The notes under the pieces: generated by a model
Database searches by the model: none
The model's input: only the letters and a program-made list of their open reading frames with translations
Told to the model about the DNA's origin: nothing
Assembly: GCF_033118175.1 (NCBI RefSeq)
Contig: NC_083714.1
Coordinates: forward strand, 9,176,001 to 9,240,000
Direction: 5' to 3'
DNA: 64,000 nucleotides
From: Dama dama
Lineage: Eukaryota; Chordata; Mammalia; Artiodactyla; Cervidae
Translations under genes and position numbers: made by a program
Part shown: positions 47,838 to 57,700 of the stretch, one piece after another
Numbering within the stretch: position 1 is the stretch's first letter
How the letters are laid out: each line of letters begins with the position of its first letter

Positions 47838-48262
47838 AGTTGCTTATGCGCTGTGAAAGGTGCTGGGATTTGTGGCCTAAGGAAGACAAATTCAATCAGT
47901 GGCCAGTGAGGATGCTTCATCATCATACACATCAGAAGGGGCCAGAAAGAGTGACCCCTTGCTAGGCTTTAGCCAGAATATATATAGCTACTAGCAGGAT
48001 GTTAATTAAAGAAAGAAAGTATCTCAAAACTCTGAGATTGTCACCAGGACCCTCACCCACAACATACATTTTGAGATAACACTGACACAAGGTGAGTTGT
48101 CCTGGGCCATAAAATGACTGACATCAATCTTGAAGAAAGGCAGCTTTCCAAGCATCTGCATCATCTCATTAACATACCTTAAGAGAAAACTTACATGAGT
48201 AAAACATTCTGGTTTGTCAAGTAGGTTCTGAGCCTTAGGCAGAAATGACTTGAAGAAAAACA
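47838..48262 (-). mobile_element. ERV LTR fragment, antisense
   Basis: Matches 31,950-32,400 (for example ATCAGAAGGGGCCAGAAAGA and TTTGTCAAGTAGGTTCTGAG). It has the same orientation as the solo LTR and is truncated at both ends. It abuts TSPY copy B exon 4 on the left and a BovB tail on the right. Confidence 0.75.
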
Positions 48263-49872
48263 AGTTCAGCTCAGTTCAGTCGCTCAGTCATGGCTAACTC
48301 TTTGCGACCCCATGAACCACAGCACACTAGGCCTCCCTGTCCATCACCAACTCCCGGAGTTTACCCAAACTCATGTCCAATGAGTTGGTGATGCCATCCA
48401 ACCATCTCATCCTCTGTCGTCCCCTTCTCCTCCTGACCTCAATCATCCCCAGCATCAGGGTCTTTTCGAATGAGTCAGCTCTTTGTATCAGGTGGCAAAA
48501 GTACTGGAGTTTCAGCTTCAACATCAGTCCTTCCAATGAACACCCAGGACTGATCTCCCTTAGGATTGACTGTTGGATCTCCTTGCAGTCCAAGGGACTC
48601 TCAAGAGTCTTCATCAACACCACATTTCAAAAGCATTGATTTGTCTGTGCTCAGCTTTCATTACAGTCCAACTCTCACATCGATACATGACCACTGGAAA
48701 AACCATAGCCTTGACTAGATGGACTTTTGTTGACATAGTAATGTCTCTGCTTTATAATACGCGATGTTGGGCATAACATTTCTTCCAAGGAGTAAGTGTC
48801 TTTTAATTTCATGGCTGCAATCACCATCTGCAGTCATTTTGGAGCCCCCCCCCCCCCCCCGCCAAATAAAGTCAGCCACTGTTTCCATTGTTTCCCCATC
48901 TATTTGCCATGAAGTGATGGGATTGGAGGCCAAGATCTTGGTTTTCTGATTGTTGAGCTTTAAGTCAACATTTTCACTCTGCTCTTTCACTTTCATCAAG
49001 AGGCTTTTTAGTTCTTCTTCACTTTCTGCCATAAGGGTGGTGTCATCTGCAAATCTGAGGTTATTGATATTTCTCCTGACAATCCTGATTCTAGCTTGTG
49101 CTTCTTCCAGCGTTTCTCATGATGTACTCTGCATGTAAGTTAAATAAGCTGGGTGACAATATACAGCCTTGACGTACTCCTATTCCTATTTGGAACCAGT
49201 CTGTTGTTCCATGGCCAGTACTATCAGTTGCTTCCTCACCTGCATACAGGTTTCTCAAGAGACAGGCCAGGTGGTCTGGTATTCCCATCTCTTTCAGAAT
49301 TTTCCACAGTTTATTGTGATCCACAGCCAAAGGCTTTGGCATAGTCAATAAAGCAGGAAGAGATGTTTTTCTGGAACTCTCTTGCTTTTTCGACAATCCA
49401 GTGGATGTTGGCAATTTGATCTCTGGTTCCTCTGCTTTTTCTAAAATCAGCTTGAATATCTGGAAGTTCATTTTTCACATATTGCTGAAGCCTGGCTTGG
49501 AGAATTTTGAGAATTACTTTACAAGCATGTGAGATGAGTGCAACTGTGTGGTAGTTTGAGCATTCTTTGACATTGCCTTTATTTGGGATAGGAATGAAAC
49601 CTACCTGACCTTTTCCAGTCCTGGGGCCACTGCTGAGTTTTCAAATTTGCTGTCATATTGAGTATAGCACTTTCACAGCATAATCTTTTAGGATTTGAAA
49701 CAGCTCAACTGGAATTCCATCACCTCCACTAGCTTTGTTCATAGTGATGCTCCCCATGGCCCACTTGGCTTCACATTCCAGGACGTCTGGATCTAGGTGA
49801 GTTATCACACCATCATGATTATCTGGGTTGTGAAGATCTTTTTTCTACGGTTCTTCTGTGTATTCTTGCCAA
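48263..49872 (-). mobile_element. BovB LINE, 3' half, antisense
   Basis: From the tail complement (TTCAGCTCAGTTCAGTCGCT) back to the linker region. The minus strand reads PDHLACLLRNLYAGEEATDS and GVRQGCILSPSLFNLHAEYI. A C16 run lies at 48,845-48,860 where the element normally has a short T or C stretch. Stops and frameshifts are present. Confidence 0.88.
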
Positions 49873-50255
49873 CTCTCCTTAGATTTCCTTTAGGATGGAC
49901 TGGTTGGATCTCCTTGCTGTCCAAGGGACTCTCAAGAGTCTTCTACAACACCACAGTTCAAAAGCATCAGTTCTTCTGCACTCAGCTTTCTTTATAGTCC
50001 AATTCTCACATCCATATGTGACTACTGGGAAAACCATAGCTTTGATTAGATGGACCTTTCTTGGCAAATAATTGTCTCTGCTTTTTAACATGCTGTCTAG
50101 GTTGGTCATAACTTTTCTTCAAAAGAGCCAGCATCTTTTAATTTCCTGACTGCAGCCACTGTCTGCAGTGATTTTTGCAGTCCCCCCAAATAAAGTCTGT
50201 CACTGTTTCCATTGTTTCCCCATCTGTTTGCCATGAAGTGATGGGATCAGGTGCC
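49873..50255 (-). mobile_element. Second BovB fragment, antisense
   Basis: A separate piece of the BovB 3' region (minus strand: MTNLDSMLKSRDNYLPRKVH), starting inside the element and lacking the tail. It overlaps in content with the neighbouring copy, so it comes from a different insertion. Confidence 0.8.
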
Positions 50256-51272
50256 AAATTCTCTATGCTTCACATATTAGAGCATTAGCAAGGGTATTCT
50301 AGGCAGAGATTTTAAAATGTGAAGTATGGAATTCTGTATGTCTCATATGTGGAAATCATAGTACAGATTTTCCTAAGTGAAATATGGAATGATGTGTATT
50401 TTACAGTTGAAAATATGAACATATACTGTTCTGCTCTCTCTATGTCATTCTGGATATTTCATATTAGAAAATATGTATGATGATTTTCTGACAAAAGTAA
50501 GTGATACTCTAGAATGATCATATAGACCACTGGAAAGAGATTTTCATACATGAAATTTTTCATGTTTCATGTATAGAAAAATCGACCCAGATAGTCCTAC
50601 GAAAAGTATAGAATTTCTTTTTCTCTGTATTTCATGTATGAATATACAGTGCCAATTTTCCCATGTCACATAGGAATTCTCTATATTTCACATTTGAAAT
50701 ATGGCCACTCATTTTCTACATGAAATAGGAAATAATCTATATATCACAAATGAAAATCTCTGCTCAAGTTTTCACACATGAAGCATTGAATCTTCTGTAT
50801 ATCACATATGAAAATCCGTCCCCACTGAGATCTGAAATTCCATATCTTTCAGATACAAAAATCTGTGCACTGATGTTAATACATAAAAATCTGGAATACT
50901 GTATAGTTCACATATGAAAATCAGGGTGACAATTTTACTCAATTAAGTAGCGAATTCTCTACATTTTACCTATGAATATATAGATGCTCATTTGACGCCA
51001 AGATACACTAAACTTTCTGTATTTCACACTACAGAACCTGGAGGGTGATTTTCTTACCTGTAATGTGGAATTCCCTATACTTTCTGTGTGAAAATCTGGA
51101 TGCTGATTTCCTTAACTGAAACTCAGAATTCTCTACATTTCATATATGACCATTTGGCATTGGTTTCCTTAAGACACAGAGAACCAATATGGAATTGGAA
51201 TGATCTCTATTTCATAAGGGAAAATCTGAGCACCATTGTTTCTTCATGAAATATGGAATTACTTGTCCTTCT

Positions 51273-51342
<70 letters not shown>

Positions 51343-51530
51343 CAGAGAGAACAATATCAAGACAAGAGATTTTCCACTAGGAAGTATGGAATTCTCTGTA
51401 TCTCCTGTATCACAATCCAGCACCAATTCTCCCTCATGCAAGTTGGACTTCTCTATATTTCATGTGTAAAGAACCAACTGGAGATTTTCGTATAAGAAGT
51501 GTGGAAATGCTTACATTGCATATGAACCAC
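50256..51530 (+). repeat. Degenerate ~60-bp tandem array upstream of TSPY copies C/D
   Basis: About 20 diverged units, each with an 'attctctatatttcacatat'-like core followed by 'gaaaatctg' and a 'ttttc' block. Core spacing is mostly 56-60 bases (for example about 50,681, 50,736, 50,796). It contains the simple repeat at 51,274-51,350. Confidence 0.75.
51274..51350. repeat. Compound (TA)n(GA)n(CAGAGA)n microsatellite
   Basis: About 12 TA units pass directly into about 13 GA units and then GACAGA-type units. It is embedded in the ~60-bp array. Confidence 0.9.
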
Positions 51531-53770
51531 TGGTCCCTCAGCTACTGAAACACCTGTGTTCCCTGTTTGCATTTGTGTCCCTGTGCCTTGAACATGTGTG
51601 TGTGTACAGGTGTGTGCTTGTGTGGCCTGTATGTGTGTGTATTTCTGTGTGGGGGTGTCTCTGGCCCACTGCAAACACAGAAATGAAGGCAACAGGACAT
51701 GAGACGTGGAGCAAACAGAGGAGGCAGGAGGCGTGCACAGACTCGGACAGACTGGTTGATACATCTGTGCAGTGCCCCTGTTCAGGACAAGAATGAGGAA
51801 AAGATGGCCACTGACAACTCAGGACAGTGAGTCCACTCATCTGGAATGACATCAAGAGACATAAACATGGTCACAATTTCTGCTGTGTTGTCACGTGCTT
51901 GTACCTGGAAGCTGGGCTGAGGGCTTGAGGCACCACCCTCAGTAAATCATGTGGTGTGGGGCTTTTAAACCACAGCCTTTGGACCCATCAGTCTGTGGCA
52001 CGTGAGCTAACCTGTGCAAATGGCAGATGAGGCCACGGCAGGACCCGTGACTGTGGCAAGGACAAGGCCCTTCGGAAAAGAGCAGAGCCTGGGAAGAGGA
52101 GGCACAGAAAGAGAGCCTGATGCCCTGGAGACGTGTATCACACATGTGAGGAGGAGACAGGGGAAGGGGCAGAGCTAGTGCTGCCTAGGACCAGAGCGTC
52201 AGCCAGGACCCTACCTCAAAGAGTGTGGCTCACACTGACACCATGGGAGAGAAATACCATGTTAAGTAAGCGCTCAGTGTGTATCCCCAGGCGTCCGATG
52301 AGACAGGGTGTGAGCATGGAATCCATTTGGGCACTTCCAGCCTATGTGGCAGTGCAGAAAGCAGAAGAAAGTTCAGGTCTGGGTTGTATGTGTGTGCCCC
52401 TCTGCCTGTGTGTGCCTGTGAGGGAGGGAACATGGAGGAAGCAAGGGTGGTGGGCTGTTTGCATGCAGGCACCCTGGGACAGTCAGAGACAGGGATGCCT
52501 CAGAAGGCTGCTCAGAGCCCCCTGTTTTTCAGGCTCCAGAGAATAGGGAATAGCAGTCTGGTCAAAGAAGCCACATTGATCATGCCAAAATTCCTGCCCT
52601 GAATTCTTTCCTTTCTCTGGGGTCTCATCCTTGTCTGTGGAACCAGAGGGGAAAGGTTCGGTCCAGGCAGGGGGTAGAGAGGGAACAGGCACCTGCCTTT
52701 CCAAAGCACATGTGTGTCGCCTGGGTTTCTGCCTCCCGGGTGACCTGAGGGGCCGGGAGTAACTGTTAATCGGTCTATTTTACACACAGGCCAAAACTGC
52801 TACCGAGTGCCCACGTGATCTAGGCAGCCAGCAAGTACACAGTAGTGATGGCCAAGAGGAGCACTTTTGCCCTGAGACACTTGGGTGAGGAGCTCTCCTC
52901 CTCTCGGAAGGGCATCCACGGTCGCGTACATGGGCAGCCTGGTCCCAGCTCTCAGCTGCGGGCGTGGGAAAAGCTTGCAGCTGACAGACCTAGGGCCAAG
53001 GGCTCCAGGATGGTTTGGTTTGGGGGTGCAGCTTGGCGGCTGGACAGGGAGCTAAGGGAAGTAGTGTGCTCCTTCCTCAGAGGATGGCTGTGTTCCCAAG
53101 ACTGCTCTAGCCTAAGGCGCAAGTTTTGAGATGGACTCTGCAGCAGCTAAGTGACGGTGAGATCAGTGTGTGCTCTTTCCAATCCCCCACCCAATGGCAC
53201 CCAACCCCCCTTGCCCCTCTGCCCTGCACAGAGCTTGCAGATCGGATCCGAGGTGAGCACCTCTGTCCCTGAGTTTCCCCAGAAAGCTGTCTCACCTGTG
53301 TGGACTCCTGAGCACAGGTTGTCGCCCGCTGACTCAGAGGCAGTTTCAAGCTTGAGGAGGATTTCAGCATCAGGGTCGGGTCCTTGCCTTTACCGCCCAA
53401 CTGGCTCAGCTGAGCCACTTGCATGTCCAGCACATTTGCCCTGTGGCTCAAGCAAACGGGTCCCCTGCCCGCCACTTTGTCTTGAGCTGAGATTTGCAAA
53501 TGGATCGCTGCTGCCAGAGTACTCAAAAGTCCAATGGGAGTGTCCCTGTATGGAAAGGCCTTTAGGCTCCATTTGATTGGTTCCTGATGGGGTTTGGAGG
53601 TCAGGCTGTGGAAGTCGGCCCCCACCGGCTAGCATACTACACTTGAGTGAGGTCACAAGGCTCCCAGCACATGCGTGTCTCAGGGTCCCTGGTGATAGGC
53701 TGTGGGCTGGCAACCAATTTGGGGGGACTGCCTGAGCCTTTGCAATGATTTTGCCTGCCATCTAGTGTAC
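51531..53770 (+). promoter_or_regulatory. TSPY copy C upstream unit and promoter region
   Basis: The fullest version of the upstream unit. 51,540-52,630 matches 1690-2750, and 53,000-53,740 matches the copy B promoter. ATTGG at 53,576-53,580 and TGAGGTCA (CRE-like) at 53,648-53,655 are placed about 300-370 bases before the likely start codon. No clear TATA box. Promoter activity is inferred. Confidence 0.5.
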
Positions 53771-56356
53771 TCTGGTGTCCAGGTCCTTTGCAGATCTGGG
53801 CCATGGCCAGGACCACATGGAGAGTGAGACCAGAGGAAGGCAGGAGCGCCCAGGGACCACACCGGATCTTCTTTGGTATGAGCCCGAGCATTCAGGGCGC
53901 AGGGGCCCTGAGACCTGCTGGGGTGGTGGGGCTGTAGGGATGTTGCAGGCAGCAGGAGAGGAGGCTGCCCTCTTCAGTGGGGAGGCGGTGGAAAAAGGCG
54001 TGGCCCTGGAGGAGAGAGGTGTTGGGGATCAGCAAGTGTTCCAGCTGCTGGTGAAATACATCATTGAGGAAGTTGAAGTGGTGGCGGAGGAGGAGCAGGA
54101 GAAGGTGTCCTCACAGGAGCAGGAGGAGAAGCTGGAGGAGCAGGGCCAAGAACATTTAAGGCCTGGAGACCTGAGTGAGTGGCCCACACTGGAGGAGTTG
54201 GAAGCATTCATGGCACTGCAGGTGGAGCTGAGGTCTGCGAATGAGAAAGACCACAGGGCCTAACTTCAGCTCAGGGGGAGTGACCGTCAGAGGAGAAAGG
54301 GTCCCTTGGCCCAGAAAAGCGCCATTATCCAGGACATCCCTGGCTTCTGGGCCAAAGCCGTATTCTTACTGCCGCTTCTTGGAGATTAGTTGCTCAGGAG
54401 GTGGAGAAGGCACAGGAGCAGAAGGAGGGGTGTGGGTCAGGGCACAGCCAGGTGAGGGGGGCCAAGGGAATTGGAGGGGAAGGGAATTTGGGTCAGAGGA
54501 AGCCACAGGCTCCAATGATACAGTGCAAGCAGAGCCTGGGCGTGGCTACACCTGTATGGGTGTCAGCAAATGGCTTTGTGTGGCTCCTTTTGGCTCACAT
54601 CTGAACAGAAGCTGTACCCTGGGGCAGGAAATATATGTACCCAGTGACCAGAGGCCGTGTGCCAAAGTAGCATTCCCCGAGAGCTGTTGTTGAAATTGTG
54701 GATTATTCAGGGAAGTAGCACAGACGTCGGGAGTCCCACAACCCTTCTCAGTCAGTTTGAGCCACTGTGGGTGCTCCCTCTAGTGCACTGTAAAAGCAGG
54801 TGGTTGTCCACATGCCAGGTGGAGGTGGAAGGTGCGAGGACAGGAGTCTCGAGTGCCCAGTCACCGCTGGAGGCATTGGAGGCGTTGAGAGCCTACAGGC
54901 GGAGCTGAGCTCCTCGAATGATAAAGACCCAAAAGCCTATTTTCGGGTCCAGAGGAAGGACCATCAGAGGAGAAAGTGTCCTTTGAATCAGAGAAGTGCC
55001 ATCATCTAGGGCTTCCCTGGCATCTGGGCCAAATCAGGAGGAGGAGAAGTAACAGGAGCAGGAGGGGTGTGGGTGAGGGTACAAGTTAGGTGAGGGGGAC
55101 CATGGGAATCGGGAGGGCAAGGGGATTGGGGGAGGGGGGAGTTGTGATCTCCACAGGCACAGTGCCAGCTGAGCCTGGGGATCTCTATTCCTGTATGTGT
55201 CTGAGCAAATGACTGCATGCTGCAGGGACTGCAGATCCTGAAGTTTTAAGCAATTGGCATGTCACTACCCAGGACAGCCATGCCAGGAGCTGTCCGAAAC
55301 AGATCCTCCCTTGGGGGATGCGCACAAGGGTCCCAGAGGCCCACGGGGGACCCAGAGGGATGAGCATCTCTGAAAGTATGGCAGGAGTTGAGGCTGTCGG
55401 CCTGGCGGCTGGACAAGCAGGAGTACCCAGAGCCCTTGCCACAGATGCCTGTTCCAGTGTGCTTGCCCTGCCCGAGTCTAACCCTGTTATTCATGACTTT
55501 TCCTTGCCTGGCATGTGGCAAGACTGGCTCCTTGACCGATGTCAGATTATGAACCCCTGACAGATGCCCATCATGATGAGTGACCAAGATGAAGACGTGC
55601 TGAGCTACATGATGGACTTGAAGGGCAGGGAGGGAGCCTTGAGGGCAGGTGGGTGGGGTAGCTGGGCGGGCACACTGGGTGGGGGCATCCTATTACCCGG
55701 GTGCGTGCGTTCAGTGCAAGCAATTGGAAAGGAAAATGGGAAGATGTTCCTGGCAGGCAAGCTGAGGACCCGAGGAGCTTGCACTTTCACCTTTTCCATC
55801 CTCCTGGCCCTGGCAGCTGCAGGAACTAGGCCATCCCAAGTCCCGCTGCAAGCTGGTATCTTCCTTTTGGGACAACCCTGTCCTTCAGGAACAGAGTGAT
55901 CATTAAGGAGTACCACCTTGGCATCCCTGGTATGACCTGGCTCCCAGGATGTTGTGGGTGGGTGGGAGAGGGAGCAGATGCTCCCCCTACCTGAATCTTC
56001 CCTGTCTCCCCTGTCCTCCTCCAGGATATAGGGCATGTACTTCCTCTCCAGTCCACTGGTTCTGTGACGACGGATGGGGAGCTCCCAGCCTCAGGCTGGA
56101 CACCCGCAGCCTGAACATCTTCAACTGGCTGTTGAACCACAACTGTGCTGGATGGAACAGGATTGCGGAGGTGGGGTCTCTCTGGGCCTCCACAGAATGG
56201 GTGATTGAAGTCAGGGTACTCAGCTGCCCATGGGAAGGCTTGGGTCCTGGTCAGCCCCATGCAGACCTCCCTCGTGGGGCCAGCAGATCACTGGGGAGGG
56301 CCTGTGGGCCCATACTCTGCAGCACTACCTCCAGCAGGGAAGTCCTGCCATGAGAG
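53771..56356 (+). pseudogene. TSPY: TSPY pseudogene, copy C (all five core exons, few lesions)
   Basis: Likely start at 53,940 (MLQAAGEEAALFSGEAVEKG). Exon 1 is open to a TAA at 54,261-54,263 (TAT in copy B), then stays in frame to SAIIQDIPGFWAKA at 54,359 and has an intact GT donor, the only one among the four copies. Exon 2 (55,546-55,623) has a TGA at 55,558, then MPIMMSDQDEDVLSYMMDLK; its donor is GG. Exon 3 (55,823-55,929) carries one extra base. Exon 4 (56,025-56,170) is open (LNIFNWLLNHNCAGWNRIAE). Exon 5 (56,287-56,356) reads ITGEGLWAHTLQHYLQQG and has a perfect GTAAGT donor. With two stops, a frameshift and a lost donor, no full-length TSPY is possible. Exons 4-5 cover the end of the NAP-type domain. 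It is the least decayed copy and so probably the youngest. Confidence 0.9.
54845..55035 (+). pseudogene. TSPY: Extra TSPY exon 1 3' fragment inside intron 1 of copy C
   Basis: Reads ELSSSNDKDPKAYFRVQRK and RRKCPLNQRSAII, then a TAG and a degraded GFPGIWAK. It is closer to copies B and D (SSN, RPLNQRSAII) than to copy C's own exon 1, so it is a piece of another copy inserted by unequal exchange or conversion. Confidence 0.8.
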
Positions 56357-56539
56357 GTAAGTGACGAGGCACAGAGGTGGTGAGGGGATCAGGAGGCGAG
56401 GCCTGAAGGCAGATCCGTGTAGAGGCCAGGACCCTCTCCTTTCCCCAGTGGGGAAGCTCAGGCTCATGCCGCCTGGATCAGAGCCTGGCTTCAGGTCATG
56501 CGGATAGCAGGTGACAGGCTGAGACTGGAGGCCTGAAGG

Positions 56540-57183
56540 CGTCATGTGTCCTAGTCTCATTCATAGCAGCTCTGCTTACAGCATGCGAGACCCAGGTGAT
56601 TCTCACGGAGGCATGGTGACTCAAGCACCTTTGTCAGAATCATCCTTCCCTGGGTCCTGCTGCTCATGCAGACCCTGGGTCTTCTTCAGTGTGAGCCTAA
56701 GCATTCAGGGTGCCAGGGCCCTGCAGCCTGCTGGCATGGTGCGGCCGTCAGGGATACTGCAGGCAGCAGGTGGCCCACCAGGCGAGGAGGCTGCCTTCGT
56801 CAGTGGGGAAGCAGTGGAGGCAGGAGCAGCCCTGGAGGATGAAGAGATGTTGGGGATCAGCGAGTGCTCCAGCTGCTGGTGGAAGACATCATGGAGGAGG
56901 TTGAAGGGGTGGCAGAGGAGGAGCAGGAGAAGGTGTCCTCGCAGGAGTGGGAGGATAATCCCGAGGAGCAGGGCCAGGAACATCCAAGGACAGGAGCCTC
57001 GAGTGACCAGCCCCTACTGGAGGCGCTGTAGGCATTGGCGGCCCTACAGCTGGAGCTGAGCTCCTCGAATTAGGTCCCCAAAGCCTAGCTTTGTCTCCAG
57101 AGGAAAGAGCACCAGAGGAGAAAGCGTCCCTTGAATCAGAGAAGTGCCATCATCTAGGGCATCTTGGCTTCTGGGCCAAAGCT
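56540..57183 (+). pseudogene. TSPY: TSPY pseudogene, copy D, exon 1 only
   Basis: Start candidate at 56,736 (MVRPSGILQAAGG...AVEAGAALEDEEML). A small indel near 56,845 moves the rest to another frame (VEDIMEEVEGVAEEEQEKVS), with stops in LEAL* and SSSN*. The end reads SAII*GI and then degraded FWAK, with GC instead of a GT donor. No exons 2-5 follow. It lies head to tail only 200-400 bases behind copy C. Confidence 0.85.
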
Positions 57184-57252
57184 GCATCCTTACTGCCGCT
57201 TCTGAGGACTCAGATGCTCAGGAAGAGAAGAAGGAACAGGAGCAGGAGGAGG

Positions 57253-57370
57253 GGTGAGGGTGAGGAGGTTGAATGGTGGCAGAGGAGGAGCAGGTGAAGG
57301 TGTCCTCGAAGGAGCGAGAGGAGGAGCTGGAGGAGCAGGGCCAAGAATATCCAAGGACATAAGCCTCAAG
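57253..57370 (+). pseudogene. TSPY: TSPY exon 1 middle fragment
   Basis: A further short repeat of the acidic exon 1 segment (VAEEEQVKVSSKEREEELEE QGQEYPRT in pieces) follows copy D. It is an isolated duplicated shard. Confidence 0.7.
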
Positions 57371-57700
57371 TGACCTTAAGTGACTCTCCACATATGTGTG
57401 GAGCAGGGGCTCAGTGGGGCTCGAATTGGTGGACCCACCTGGGTTTGATCCCAGTGGTCAGGGTAGGCAGGGACCTCCCAGCACCAGCTTGGAACTGATG
57501 GGCAGGCAGACCAGCTTCTTTGTCCCCGGGACTAAAACAGGGAGAATCTCTCGTCACTGTTCAGGGTCTTGGCTGGCCAAGAGGGACTCTTAGTTCCATG
57601 GTCCAGAGCTTCCTGTGGGGTGTTACACATTTTACCTGTGTGATCCCTACTCCCTCAGGCAGAACGCTTTGGGCTACATGCTTGGAAGAACCCACTGGTA
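57371..57700. other. No feature recognised
   Basis: Short unassigned stretch between the TSPY shard and the BovB tail. Confidence 0.4.

Noticed and set aside
50256..51530. Possible CRISPR-like array (regular repeats)
   Set aside because: Units are diverged tandem repeats without identical repeats and unique spacers, in a mammalian genome.
53771..56356. TSPY copy C as a functional gene
   Set aside because: Two in-frame stops, one frameshift and one lost donor. Only a truncated exon 1 product could be made.
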